From Batkoa obscura (taxonomy: Eukaryota > Entomophthoromycota > Entomophthoromycetes > Entomophthorales > Batkoaceae), in contig JASVEC010000032.1 in NCBI GenBank assembly GCA_030770535.1, positions 399,145 through 463,144 of the forward strand: a stretch of DNA of 64,000 nt, in the 5' to 3' direction. Position 1 is the stretch's first letter. The number at the start of each line of letters is the position of its first letter. Below, in pieces: positions 43,583 to 55,823 of this stretch. Made by a program: the position numbers and the translations under genes. Below the pieces are notes generated by a model, which saw only the letters and a program-made list of their open reading frames with translations, was not told where the DNA came from and did not search any database.

Positions 43583-44026
43583 TAATAATGACAATCTTAT
43601 CATAATTAAATATAAACATTAATATTCAACTTTTTGGGCTGGTTATTAGAATTTAGACTACGACGTTTTATAGTATATGTCATTCATTTTGTTTTTATAA
43701 TCTCCCATTTGATTAAAAGAGTAATACTATGTATCAACAATAAGTTTATAGTAATTTTGATTGAAAGTTAGCTTATTTATATTACAAAGTCTCTTAATAA
43801 ATCCTCTGAAAATCATCGTTTATGCTTCAAAAGGCCAGCTGTACTAAAAAAGATCCAATGTAGAATATGAAAATATTACTAAAAAACACTAAATTTACAT
43901 ATTAAATCTTAACATGTTATTGGTAGAGGATTTTTGATTTAAAAAGTTATATAATTACATGACAGATTATTATTTAATGTGATTAACTATTTCTATCTAA
44001 GTTTAAAAAAGTTACTGTTTATTTTC
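43583..44026. other. Intergenic between convergent genes
   Basis: No gene or repeat recognised. Confidence 0.45.
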
Positions 44027-44440
44027 TTAAGGCATATAAACTGTAGGTTGTACATAACGTTTGGTGTTATAAACACTTTCCCCTACTTTCCAGCCTGGAA
44101 CATCTTTCATTATCTCTGCCTCACGAGCCAAAGAAGCTTGTTGACGACGATATAAGTCACGGTCTTCTTCAGCAGTTAATAATGGTACAAGGTGAATTCT
44201 AGCCCAAGTTTTTTCACGATGTAACTCCCTAAATAAAATTAATACTTTTAATTTAAAAATTTAAAACTTTTTACATTCTTTCACGCTTTCCTTGATATAC
44301 TTTATAAAAACCATAAAAGGACAATGCAAATATACTTCCAAAGATTACTGCGCCTGAAGGACCTCGGCTCGGAATACTTCTTCTATATCTAACGAAATCA
44401 TACCCTCCTTTTGGTGCTGTATCTTGTTTTCTTCCATTTT
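44027..44440 (-). CDS. NDUFA13: NADH:ubiquinone oxidoreductase subunit NDUFA13/GRIM-19
   Basis: Accessory subunit of mitochondrial complex I. Exon 2 is 44027-44228, exon 1 is 44275 to about 44440, with a 46 bp intron. Readable conserved blocks are APKGGYDFVRYRRSIPSRGP, a single membrane helix (VIFGSIFALSFYGFYKVY), then RMELHREKTWARIHLVPLL and AEEDRDLYRRQ. These are the hallmark blocks of GRIM-19, and total length (~125 residues) suits it. The obvious ATG at 44447 is out of frame with the conserved part, so the start must come from a short upstream exon, or the assembly has an indel there. Confidence 0.85.
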
Positions 44441-44987
44441 ACTTTTTTTAATTAAAAATAGTTTTATCGAAATCTATTGATTTGATTGATTATCTGCAAA
44501 ATTTAAATGGAATTTTATGCTAATTTTAATGGGAATTTAGGAATTTATTATAAGTTTAAAAATTATATAAGATTTAACATTTGAAGATGTATTTTTATAT
44601 TTAAGAAATTTTACTAGTAAAATTTCTACTAAAATAGCGTTTAAAGATCAAAAAAACAATAAAGTCAAAAAAATACCCATATATTTTTTTCTACATAAAA
44701 TAATAAAGCATTAAGTTTTCGTACAGTTGTCTATTAAGGATTTTATAATGTCTATTACAGTGTTTTGATTTATAAATACTAGAATATGATGTAAGCACCT
44801 TCATCCTTCTTTTATAACTTAATTATTGTTATTAGGATATATTATAGCAGAATACTAATATGTCAGTTAGACAACTGTACGTAATTTATAAGTAAATATT
44901 TGAGTACCGATCTTAAGTCAAAATAATAACAGTTATCATAAAATAGAATTTTTTATTCGTTTCCCATAAAAGTTAGATATAGTACTC
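44441..44987. other. Intergenic with a degenerate MITE
   Basis: No gene. A MITE occupies 44581-44679. An imperfect inverted pair, ACAGTTGTCTATTAAGG near 44720 and TTAGACAACTGTACG near 44865, frames the middle. Confidence 0.5.
44581..44679 (+). mobile_element. Diverged GGGGATG-family MITE
   Basis: TTGAAGATGTATTTTTATA to AAAATACCCA. Core AAGAAATTTTACTAG and AAAATAGCGTTTAAAG retained. Intergenic. Confidence 0.75.
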
Positions 44988-47976
44988 AGTCTTTAGTAAT
45001 TAAATGGCCCAAGTCTAGACCAGGCTTATCTGACTTAATATAATCTGCTGAGTATGATTGAGGAGTAGGAAACTTATTGTTATATTCAAGCTTGAGGAGA
45101 GTAGCTAATGAATAAATGGCTAAGAAAAGATTACAATCACCAGCTGGAAGCCCAATAACATTTTGTGTTTTACAATCTACTAATACAAAATGACCCTTGT
45201 TTCCACTTAATTCTTTAAGGAAGAAAGTGGGATCGCTCATTTCTACATATTTAGATTAAAACAATAAAAACAATGAAAATTCCAATTTACCTTCTGGGTG
45301 ATCTTTGCCATAAAATGCCATATGACTTTTAGTAAATAGAAGAGAAGCAAAAGATACTGGAGGAGTTGTCAAATTTAAATTCATTTTTGTAATGAATAGA
45401 TGCAGTAATAATTCATAATCAGTAATCTGGGATTTTGAAGTGGATTTATCATTTAAAATTATATCACTTAATGGGACAACCGATTCGCCATAATTGCCTT
45501 TATAATTAGATAAAAAAGGTGAAGTTGCTAAAACTAATTAAATGAACCAATTCAATAATAATAATAATAATAATAATATAATTTACTTCTTAATCTTGAA
45601 ATCAATTTATCACGCTGTTCGGGGGTTTTAGCTAAATTTAGATAATGTTCTACTTCGATTCTTTTTGATGCCATCTTGTCAGTACGATATGCTCCAGCCA
45701 GATCTATTAAATCATAGTAAAATGGACCTTTTGGTCTGATTTCTTTTATCCTAGCCTCTGAAACGTTATTTGTAGTGGCTTTATATTTTTCATCCTCTTT
45801 ACTATCGCTTGAAATACCGTTGTTGACTATCTCTTTTCTATCACTCTTCTTACTTTGTGAAGCCTTTTCATACTGCTCATATATTCTTTTTAAATAATGT
45901 TCCCTTTTACTCTTATATTTAAGTGAACTAGCCTTTACGAAATGTGGATGCTTAGCTTTTTTCCCTAATCTTGTGTACGCTTTCTTGATTGGTGAAGCTT
46001 TTTTGGCATCACTGGAATTTTTTGAGCTTGAGTACTCCGGATAATTGGTAAACTTTGGTATAACTATAGATTCATTACTATCTCTGTTTGAATAATTTGA
46101 AGTTTGATTGGATAAAATAATATTGTTGTTAGCGCTAAGTCCAGGGAATGAAGGTGTCTGATTAGTGGTCCAATTGGAAATCCCAAATCCAGGAATTGAT
46201 GTCTGACTAATAGTCCAATTATTAGTACCAAATTTAGAAGACATTGATGTCAGATTGGTATCCCAGTTACTAACGTTAGGTCCAGGGAGTGAAGATGTCT
46301 GATTAGTGGTCCAATTAGAAGTTCCAAGCACAGGAGCTGATGCCTGATTAGTAGGCCAGCTGGTTGAGCCAAGCCTAAAAACCCCATTTGGTTGATTTGT
46401 AATAGATGGGATACTACTATTGTTCGAGTTTTTATCTAAAGAATGCACTAACGCAACTTTACTTGGAACATTACATTTTAAATGTGGGCAGTCTCTTTTA
46501 ATCATTTCGTTATTTACTTCATCAATAGTTTCAATTAAAGGATCAATAAGGTATTTGAAGAACCATAATTTAGTGCGTAATACAATAGGATCTATATTTC
46601 CATCAAATTCAAATAGCCTACCACTTTCAGATGGGAGTATATAAACATAATCAGCATATGGTCCTAAAGCCTTTAAAAAGGTGTTAGAAAGATCTTCTAG
46701 TTCATCTGATCCTCTAATTTCGGGCTGTTTAAACATCGATGCCTTCATTGTCCTTCTTTAGAGGAAACTTTGCTATATTTGATTAGTTTCGGCTTTATAT
46801 CAACCAATTTGGGTTCAATTTGATTGGTGGAGACGGGTTTGTTAACAAAATCTATCAGAAATCAATAAAATTAAATAATATAATTATAGTTATTACTTGT
46901 ATTGTCATCAGATGCTTTTTTATTCCCTAAGCCTGTAAGTGATTGAACATCCAATTTAAAACTATCGCTGTTACTCGTCTTAAATGAAGGGTACTTCATG
47001 GATTTTAAAAGGACTTGACCGTTATTATTGTTCGAGTCTGGAACCTGATTTTTAGATTTAAAAAAATCCTTATAAAATACATTGGAATATGAAGTTTCTG
47101 AACTTTGAGAAGGGTAAAATACTTTATCTAACAAAGAATTTTTAAAGTAAATATATATAAGGTTAACAATTGCTGGGAATAATTTGTATCCTAAAAATCC
47201 TAAACAAACAAAACCTTAAATGATAATTAAATGCTATTACAATTATGTAAAATAAATTTACTTGAAATATCATAAAGTGGATATTCCAGTGGAAAAGTAA
47301 ATCTAAACAATATTAACTAAAATAAATAAATCAATATAGCATTACTTCATAAATAAATTTGAGATTATAATTAAGGGGAACGAAATTAGTGCATGTTTTA
47401 GCTTGTTAAAATTTTTCAAAAGATTTTCTTCTAAATCGGTATTCGATTTTATATCTAATTGTTAGTTTAAATTTATAAAATTCATTCAAAATTACCTGTA
47501 TTGAATGCAACACTTTTGTGTGATTTTTCATTCCCATCTTTTCCTCTTGCTGAGGTGACGCTATTACTGTCTATTTTGAATTCGGTATCAACCAATTTTT
47601 CTGATTTCATTGAACCCTTTTCTTTTAATTGAATCAAAATGTTTTCATCTAAAGCTGATTTATTATTATTGATATTTGGATTAAATGATTGTAAAAATTC
47701 CTCTTTGAAACCTCTTTCTTTATGTAGATTCTCTTTCATTTTATCCTTATTTAATTTCACTCCGCCTTTTAAATTCATTCCTTTTCTATTTACCTTGTCT
47801 TCTATTTTGATGACATTATTAGTTCCATTAAAAGAATGAGGCTCATCAATTATTAAATTTGATCTAATGTATTCAGGCTCTCTATTATAATGCCTTAGCC
47901 TAAAGAACTGTTCTTTTATTACACTTTCTCCTTCCGCATCTCTTTTTTCCCATCTTCGTGCAGTTTCTTCAAACAT
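44988..47976 (-). CDS. Unrecognised Asn/Ser-rich protein with short tandem repeats
   Basis: A multi-exon gene I cannot assign. Likely exons are 47496-47976 (MFEETARRWEKRDAEG start), around 46911-47134, about 45585-46740, 45291-45536 and 44988-45242; introns have GTAATT, GTAAAT and TAG/AG ends. The exon 45585-46740 begins with a folded-looking segment (ELEDLSNTFLKALGPYADYVYILP and a CPHLKC motif). Next come five imperfect ~17-residue repeats of the form SNWTTNQTS-x-PG (46140-46385), then a basic stretch. The C-terminal exons (FFLKELSGNKGHFVLVDC) look globular. The first exon starts only 125 bp from the divergent prefoldin gene, so they probably share a promoter. It could be two genes instead of one. 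Confidence 0.45.
45550..45585. repeat. (AAT)n microsatellite in an intron
   Basis: About ten AAT units followed by ATAATT, just inside the intron after the exon ending SRLR. Confidence 0.85.
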
Positions 47977-48100
47977 TTTGAAAAAGTATCATTTAGGTTC
48001 TGTTGGATTGCTATTTAAATCATTCAAGCCAATCATTTAAATTTATTCGAAGTCCTTAAAACTCAATTTTCATTGAGTTTGATTTTATTATCTTAATAAA

Positions 48101-48547
48101 ATGGCAGCATTACCAAAGTTAACCGAAAAAGAAATAGTTGTTAAGTTTAATCAACTAAAACAAGAAATCAGCACCATTACTTCAAGAATTGGAGAATTGG
48201 AGTCAGAGATAGAAGAACACAAGTAACTTTACTCATTTTTATTTTATTTTAAATTTACAATTTCAGATTAGTTATTGAAACAATGGAGCCATTAAGTGGA
48301 GATAGAAAGTGCTTTAGGTTGATTGGAGGTGTATTAGTAGAACGTACAGTTAAAGAAATTTTACCAACTTTAAAAGCAAATCATGATGGCGTAATTTCAT
48401 TTAAATTTGTTTTTAGTATAAATAAACTAATCTATTTAGATTGCAAAATTAATAGAATCCTTAGTTAAAAATTATAAAGCTAAAGATGAAGAATTCAAAA
48501 AATTTCAACAAGACTATAAAGTTAGAATAGCCCCTGCTCAATCCTGA
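48101..48547 (+). CDS. GIM4: Prefoldin subunit 2
   Basis: Beta-type subunit of the hexameric prefoldin chaperone that hands unfolded actin and tubulin to CCT. Exons: 48101-48222, 48267-48390, 48440-48547; introns of 44 and 49 bp have GTAACT/TTTCAG and GTAATT/TTTAG ends. The joined protein is about 117 residues: an N-terminal coiled coil (KEIVVKFNQLKQEISTI), the signature METMEPLSGDRKCFRLIGG-VLVERTVKEILP in the middle, and a C-terminal coil ending APAQS. The signature CFRLIGGVLVERTVKE is diagnostic of subunit 2. Start ATG is the first in frame and sits behind an AT-rich leader. Confidence 0.93.
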
Positions 48548-50207
48548 TTTTTTTAATTAAAGCCTTTATAGCTATTTGTATTATTATTTCTTTAATTTAG
48601 AGTCCCATATTTACTATCCTTATCCAATATTTATAAGCTTTAGCATATCGCACCAGTTGGATTAATATAATAACCATATAAACACTATGTTGAAATTTAT
48701 TATTAGTTAATATTTATCCAAATGTAAGTTTTAACCCTAAGAGTAGCATTTTAAGATAAAGTAAGGCTTACTATGGAATTGACCTATATATTGATACTTT
48801 AAAGTAGTAATAAAATAAATGCATTTCATATGTACTATAATACCTTTTATAATATCTTTTATACATTTTTAAGTAAATCAAGGTTAACATTTGCTAGATT
48901 AAATAATTTTTTAAATCACTTTTACTAAAGATCGTGTTAAAAGGTTACTTATCAAAAAAGATGTATTGAGCAACAAAATAACTTATATGAATATACCATA
49001 TTTTATTCCACCAAAGTAAATTCATATAACATTAGCAATGTTCATATTCAAAAATCATCAAATATGACTTTAAATCTTAGTTTATATGGAGATGTTTTTT
49101 GTTTTCATCACTTTTTCCATTTTTTAAGCGCTATTTGAACAGAACTTTTATTAGTAAAATTCTTAAACAAAAAAATATATATTCATATATTAAAATTATG
49201 AAATATAAAATTATGGTTCTGATAAAGTTTCAAGAAAATGGTAAGGGGGAAGGTATCTGATAAATAAGGTTTAATTTTTAAATGCAAATTTATCTTAGAG
49301 TAACTGTTCAAAAGTAGCTATTTTAATAACCGTAAGACAGTTTCGTAGTATAAAAAACATAATAAAAAACATATAATAAATGTTCTAAACAATATAAATA
49401 ACATCAAAAACTTTTTATAATAATTACATAATAAAACATTAACTTCAAGTTATTTTCACGTTACTATCAATCTGGAATTATTACAACTTTGATCGAGTTA
49501 ATATATTAATTTGTGTCAATTGGCAAAATATTAGTTGAATTTGGTATTTCATTTTTCATCCACCTGATACAAAATGTCAATACAAGCTAATAAATTCGAA
49601 GTTCCAATACTCCTTTTCCATTCCAAAAACAGTGGATTTGAAGTTTAAAGTTATTTCATTTTTTATCAATTGAATTTGATGCAAATTACTAGCAAATAAA
49701 TGTGGGGCTTACAGCTTTGCACCTTTAAATTAATTTATCGTTATAATGTAAAAATTTTGTGAATAATACAAAATGATTTTATATTAAATTATAAAGATAT
49801 TAATAAATTAAACTATAGCTCTAATTATAAAAATCTCCTTTTATTTAATAAAATTTAAAAATAGATATTAATATTCGGAAATCAACATGATATTATGCAC
49901 CATTGCAATAAAAGAAAGTAAGTTCTATTTTTAGCTGTTATTATGGAGGATTGATCACATTTAATAAATCCAATTTCCTAGTGACAGCCTAAAACCAAAT
50001 CGATTGGTCTATCCAGAATCGAAAATTACTTAATATAGGAAAAACAAAATAAAAATTCAAATATTAGTGATTACCAGGATCAAATGATTTAGCAACCTCT
50101 ATTTGTTCCACAAATTTAAAAAGATATATAAATACTCTTAAATCCTAATCTTTAATTTTTTTACGAAAATACAATTTACAGGCAGTGCCAGTTTAAGCTA
50201 ACTAAAA
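48548..50207. other. 1.7 kb AT-rich intergenic region with one MITE
   Basis: No gene found. A MITE lies at 49087-49185. Confidence 0.5.
49087..49185 (-). mobile_element. Diverged GGGGATG-family MITE
   Basis: TA-flanked, TGGAGATGTTTTTTG to TATATATTCA. Core TTTTTAAGCGCTATTTGAAC. Confidence 0.78.
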
Positions 50208-50483
50208 ATGATTGAAATAATGGGATATAAATACAGAGCAAAGAAGCTATTCAAAGCTTATTACTTTGGGAAACCAGTGTTTATTGAAAAAGTAGTACCT
50301 GAAAGCATGCGTAGTAAAATTCATAATACAGATTTTGATTTAATGTTAAAAGATGAACAGAATTTTAATACCATCAAGTTGAGTTTAACCCCTTCATTAA
50401 ACTCAGACAAAAGAACAGGACATCGTAGATCAAGCTTTGTGGTCAATAATCAATCATTACAAGATTTGAAAGGTTGTAATTAA
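50208..50483 (+). CDS. Small hypothetical protein (doubtful)
   Basis: 91 residues, MIEIMGYKYRAKKLFKAYYF..., basic N-terminal part, no membrane segment or known motif. It is possibly an exon of a larger gene or a species-specific ORF. Composition is more protein-like than surrounding chance ORFs (charged, few long Ile/Leu runs), but nothing else supports it. Confidence 0.3.
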   Translation: MIEIMGYKYRAKKLFKAYYFGKPVFIEKVVPESMRSKIHNTDFDLMLKDEQNFNTIKLSLTPSLNSDKRTGHRRSSFVVNNQSLQDLKGCN

Positions 50484-51261
50484 GAGCTGTAGTTTATTGA
50501 ATTAACAGAGTTATAAGAATTAATATTTAAATTAGAATATTGAGTACTATAGTTTAGATTATGATTATAATGGAATTAATTAATTAATAAACTTAATATT
50601 ATAATAATATCTTCATTGAATCAATATATTATTTATTTTACCCAACTATTCCTTCCCCTCTCCTTAATATCGTCTCCTCCGTTATCTACCCTGTTTTATA
50701 CCTCATAAAGCGATAATATATTTCATATCTTGTAATTAAATCTTAATAAAAACATAATTCTTTAAACATATTATTTTAAATTTTGACTATTTTAGTTAGC
50801 TTTAAAGAAAACTATTAAATCATATTAGATAATATTAAATAAGGGGTGGATAACATAAATAAATGGTAATATTAAAATCGAAGAATAAATATTAATATCA
50901 GAATAAAGTTTATTTTAAGTGATATTTTAATTTTGATTTATAAAAAGCGGAGACAATGCTGTAGTTTAATTTAGATTATTCTTCAATCGAATGTTTGTAA
51001 ATTAGTAGCTGTACTTTCTAATATTATACTTTGTACTAATAATTTATTTAATTTAGTTTATTATAACTGTGTTCTTTAGTTATAGTGGTAATATCACTTC
51101 AAATAGATTCAAAAAAAATATACATGTAGGCAACATAAGTTAATAAAACATCATAAGATATGCTACAATAATGGCTTTATATTTGATAAATAATAAATGA
51201 GCGAAGTAAGCTATAAATGACATGGACCGAAATAAAAACTAAAAGCATAGCTAGTTAGATA
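50484..51261. other. AT-rich intergenic region
   Basis: Contains a pyrimidine-rich, CT-dense stretch at about 50640-50705 (CCCAACTATTCCTTCCCC), unusual against the AT-rich background. No gene. Confidence 0.4.
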
Positions 51262-52477
51262 TTAAATTTTACCCCTAAAATTAAGATTGGAATCTATACT
51301 AGAGATACCATCAAACTGAGACTCTTTTCTTATATTAGATAGATAAATATTATCCTCTTGAGAAGAAGTAAAGTGTTGATCATCAAGTTTATTGAATGTA
51401 CTTTTATTTCCTAGATGGTTACTATCATTGTGAAGGTTGATAGGTTCTGGTAGTACTTCTTTAGCTTGGTTTTTATCCTTACTATCGCTCAAATTCATAG
51501 CCCATTTAAATAGCAGTGTTACTGCTACCATTGATATCAATACCAAACACCTATTAACCAGTTAAAACAATATATAATAAAAATAATATATTGACTTACC
51601 AAAAGAATCCAAGAATATCACTTATACAACCCATAGCAGGCACCCCAGGTTGAGAGTTTCTTAACGCAGGCAAAGCAAACAGCATAGAAACGCTAGTGCC
51701 CAAAATAGGTGGTGGGATTTCTCTATTATTAAATACTGCGTCAACAGCAATATTAATCATAGCAACAGCTAAGCACCACATCAAAACAACCATAAAAGAG
51801 CAAACTAACAAAGTGGTAGGGGGCCGTACAGCTCTTACAGCAACAATTTTTGACTCATCCAAAGTGGTATAGGTAGAAAAATAACCATTTGTTTTTTCAT
51901 CTTCTGGTAAGTCATAGAAACGAATACGAAATAATTGTGAAGTGCCATAAAAGGTGACGCTTGTAGGGACTAAAATTGGATCCCCGGATTTTGAGATGGA
52001 TTTATTTTTGGTTGTTATTTCCAATGGAAAATACGCGATGAATTCTTCTAATGGATAGTCTCTTAAGTTACCAAAGGTGAAAGGTACTGCTAATTGGAAA
52101 GGCTCAATGGAGTTTCCCCTTGGTACAGATCTACGTTTGAATCGGAAATTGATATCAATATCATATTTGATTGTTTTATTTTCATAACTTAGGTCTCCTA
52201 TTGGATCAAGTTGTATAAACAAATCTACTTTTTTATTTAAAGGATCTACATTCATTAAATCTACTTGTATGTTTAGACTACCTCCAATTAATTCACTTTG
52301 TGTTGCTATTTGCTTATATGATCTTCCATTTGAGCCCTCGTTTGAATAAGCTACAAAGATTGGTAATACTATTACACACCATAATATAGCTCCAATAAAA
52401 AATTTAAATAGCCGTCTTCTTACTTTATGTAGAAATACCCAATTATAGCACCTAGTTAAGGTCTTATTTTTTGACAT
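51262..52477 (-). CDS. DUF4436 membrane protein, copy 1
   Basis: Two exons, 51600-52477 and 51262-51550, with a 49 bp intron starting GTAAGT right after ...DILGFFW. Topology: a membrane segment at about 24-43 (FFIGAILWCVIVLPIFVAY), a ~190-residue extracytoplasmic domain with beta-type motifs (VDLFIQLDPIGDLSYENKT), then three C-terminal membrane segments, the last spanning the exon junction (CLVLISMVAVTLLF), and a polar tail. The blocks RPPTTLLVCSFMVVLMWCLA and IPPPILGTSVSMLFALPALR are the DUF4436 family signature as I know it. Function unknown. It forms a head-to-head pair with the paralogue at 53583; the last ~90 residues of exon 1 are almost identical between the two. Confidence 0.83.
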
Positions 52478-53582
52478 CTTTTTAAAGAAAATGAGCTGTG
52501 GTTAAAATTACAATAAAGATTAATAAAAAGTAATCTACCATTTAGTTTCCTCTTTGTTTTAAACTTCAGTTATATGATGTTTTACATTTGTCAGTTCATC
52601 AGTTTGAGCTTTTATTTTTCGTTATTCTTCTGCTAATTTTATGACCTAATAACTTTACAAATTATGATAAATTATTGGCTAAAAGTAGAAATGAGGTTGT
52701 CTTTTTTGCTTAAGGAATTCGTTAGCATTTTTTCCTCTTAATAGCACTTAAAAAGGGAATAAATAATGAAACCAAAAAACACTATCAAGTTTATTTTGTG
52801 CAATAGTACTATTTTAAGCATAGGACTAAAATGAACTAAAATTTGCCATAATAATCAAATTAGTGAATTAAAAAAAGAATACAGAAATGAACCTGACACA
52901 ACTATTTTCCAAGGATATATTATTTATAGCTTCAGAACTTTAAGTGTGTGTAAAATTTACAATAAAAGATTTATTTTTACATTTATTGTTATATTTGAGT
53001 TAGGATTAAGTTCAAATATTAACTATCAAAATCTTATTACTGTTTTTATTTTGTATCTTTCCTGGATTATTTTTATCCAATGACTTAAATATGAATTAAC
53101 AGAAAGCGTGTAATTCAATATCAACCCTATGGTTTCTTCGAACCTTGTTTTGAAAGTATTAAATTAGGCGTTATCCCCCTTATTTATACTACTTTTAGTC
53201 TGAGCTGTTTACCATTTTATTCACTTGATATACTCTCTCCTACCAATAAAAGTCAATAGATACATTATGAAGTTAAAAGGAGCTTTAAATATAGTAAAAC
53301 TGAAGTTAACATTAAAAGTTACTAGATTTATACATTAAAATCGTTGGTTATTTTGCTATCCTTTCAAATGTACTCATATCTTTGGTGTAAAGGGTGGCTC
53401 TGGAAAAAAGAAATTTCTAAAATTTGGAGAACATTTTCTATCATACTTTCAAATTTGTCCGTAATTTTAAAATGCTTAAGGAATGTTAAATGATATAAGG
53501 ATAGTTTAAATGCATCAATAATATAAATATTGTTATTAAGCCAAAATATAAAGGAATTCAACTGGACTTGACATAATAAAAA
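52478..53582. other. Shared 1.1 kb upstream region of two DUF4436 genes
   Basis: Divergent intergenic region that must contain both promoters. It holds a degenerate MITE at 52692-52785 and no other recognisable feature. Confidence 0.5.
52692..52785 (+). mobile_element. Degenerate GGGGATG-family MITE
   Basis: TGAGGTTGTCTTTTTTGC, core CTCTTAATAGCACTTAAAA and AATAATGAAACC. Termini worn. Confidence 0.6.
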
Positions 53583-54775
53583 ATGATGCCAATAAAAGCA
53601 AACATAACCAGGTTACATAGCTGGATATTTTCCAGTAATCTTAGGAGAAGAGTCTTTAAAATATTTATAGGGATGACACTATTCTGTATCATAGTGATAC
53701 CAATTTTTATAGGATATGTCAATGAAGGAGATAAATCCAGGGTCCTGAATAATATTAAAAACTATACGGATTCAAATACAGAGGATTATATTGATTTACA
53801 GATTGACTTGGTTACTGCAGATCCAGTCAATAAAAAAGTAGATTTATTTGTACAGTTAGACCCTATAGGAGGATATAGTTTTAAAAATAAGACGTCAAGG
53901 TATGATATTGATATCAATTTTCGATTCATACGTAAGTCTATTTTAAAGGGTGAGTTTATAGAACCCTTTCAACTAAGCTTACCCTTTGCGGAGGGAAGCT
54001 TAAGGGATTATCCTTTTGAATTATTTTTGGTTTATTTTCCAATTGAAATCATTATCAGAAGCTCAAGCTTGAGCTCTAATGAAATAGACTTATTAGCTGC
54101 TAACACTAACATTAATTTCTATGGTACTTCTCAGCTATTTCGTGTACGCTATGAAGAGGTATCTAACCAAGATAAAAGCAATGCCTTCTATTCTTCAGTC
54201 ACTATCTTACCAAATTCAAAATTAATTATGGTAAAATTATTGCGTCCTCCTACTACACTATTGGTTTGTACCTTTATGGTTGTTTTGATGTGGTGCTTAG
54301 CTATTGCTATGATTAATATTGCTATTGATGCTGTGTTCAATAACAGAGAAATTCCTCCTCCAATTTTAGGTACAAGCGTTGCTATGTTGTTTGCTTTGCC
54401 TGCGTTAAGAAACTCTCAACCTGGGGTGCCTGCTATGGGTTGTATAAGTGATATTCTTGGATTCTTTTGGTAAATCAATATATTATTTTTGTAGAATATT
54501 AGATATTAGCGTTAATTAATAGGAGTTTAGTTTTAATATCAATAGCAGCAGTAACATTATTGTTTAAATGGCTTCTTAACAGAGACAAGGAAATAACTGG
54601 TAAAGTACCAGGTTCAACTAATTCAAACGATAATCAAGTTGAAAAACGAAGTAATTTTAGTTCTACCAATCTATCAGATGAAATGCAAATTACATACAAT
54701 AGTAAGGTACAGGCCTCATTGAGCGAGTATGAATTAAATTCCAAAGTTCAAATAAACAGGGGCTTAGCCCAATAA
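53583..54775 (+). CDS. DUF4436 membrane protein, copy 2
   Basis: Two exons, 53583-54469 and 54523-54775, intron GTAAAT...AATAG at exactly the same codon (after GFFW) as in copy 1. The same architecture holds: N-terminal membrane segment (FIGMTLFCIIVIPIFIGY), lumenal domain with VDLFVQLDPIGGYSFKNKT, RPPTTLLVCTFMVVLMWCLA and IPPPILGTSVAMLFALPALR, last helix SLVLISIAAVTLLFKW, polar tail. The lumenal domains of the two copies are clearly diverged while the C-terminal membrane block is nearly invariant, which points to purifying selection or gene conversion on that block. Start chosen at the ATG giving MPIKANITRLHSW (a second M follows the first). Function unknown. Confidence 0.83.
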
Positions 54776-54880
54776 ATCAAGTTAATATTTGTAATAATAG
54801 ATCATTTCTAAAACTTTAAAATTTATTATTTTAACTATTTTACTATTCTATAACTTAAAAACCGTACTATTCGCTGTTGC

Positions 54881-55660
54881 TCAATCCTTATTCTTTTTCC
54901 ACAAAGTCCATAAGCCTGAAGCAACTGGATTATTCTCTAGCTTTCCTTTTTCAATAAAGAAAGTTTTAGCTCCTCCAAAAACAATCTTACCATCTTTTTC
55001 TGCAAGGATAGTTCTTTTAGCTTTAAGATTAGCTGGAGATAACCAATGGTTAAATACTTCACAATCTCCTAATTGAACTAAAGTACTAACTTCTTGCCCG
55101 TAAAGCCCCATTGTATTTAACTTCATCACCGATTCTTTTGTTATGCTCCTTTGATTTTTACTCCCTGATTGGCGTAGTTGTGCTAAATTCACATAACTCT
55201 TAGTTTGGGAGTAGGTATAGTAACTTGGTAATATACCGCAAATAGTGACTAAAAGCAATAGTATTAGATCAAAAAAAGAGCTTTACTACATTTAAAATAA
55301 GTACCGAAAGCTGAGCCTAAGATGGGGGCTTTACCATAAAAATAAATAGAAGGTGCGGCAAACAGAGCTACTAAAAACAATGAATTTCCGATATATTTGA
55401 ACCCTTTCATGGTGTTATTTATTGGGCCTTCATAAATTGTTTCATAGAAATACTTTGATTTCGGTTTTTTTAGATCAAATTTTGTTTCTTTTTGTGAACT
55501 TGGTGCATCTTGTTGTGATTGTAATGCACTCTTTGTTGTGTAAAAATTGTGGGTTGGGACTATAAATAGGGCCCTATTATTTTAAAAAAATACATTAAAT
55601 TGTTGTCTTATTTGTCTTATGGTGATTTTAATACCTTTTGTAAGTCAATAAAGAACTCAT
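54881..55660 (-). CDS. TMEM70-like mitochondrial membrane protein
   Basis: Three exons by eye: 55635-55660 (MSSLLTYKR), 55305-55573 and 54881-55248, with GTATTA/AATAG and GTACTT/TTTTAG introns. The joined protein is about 220 residues: Arg/Ser/Thr-rich N-terminus without acidic residues, YFYETIYEGPINNTMKGFKYIGNS, a hydrophobic hairpin (LFLVALFAAPSIYF ... VTICGILPSYYTY), then a C-terminal domain with TLAEKDGKIVFGG-like strands. The YEGP-x-N-T-M-K block before a two-helix hairpin is typical of the TMEM70/TMEM186 group, whose members act in assembly of respiratory complexes. Family call is moderate; exact orthology unclear. Confidence 0.6.
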
Positions 55661-55823
55661 TCTATTTATTTTTAATCTTAACATTTTTAAAAATGATAAT
55701 AATTTTGCCTAATACTCAATAAAATAAATACCATTATTTAACACTGAATCATTCTCAATTTTATTGGCCATTCAAAACTTCAAAAAACAAAAACAAAAAG
55801 TAAAAATTATCTTTCTTTCTATA

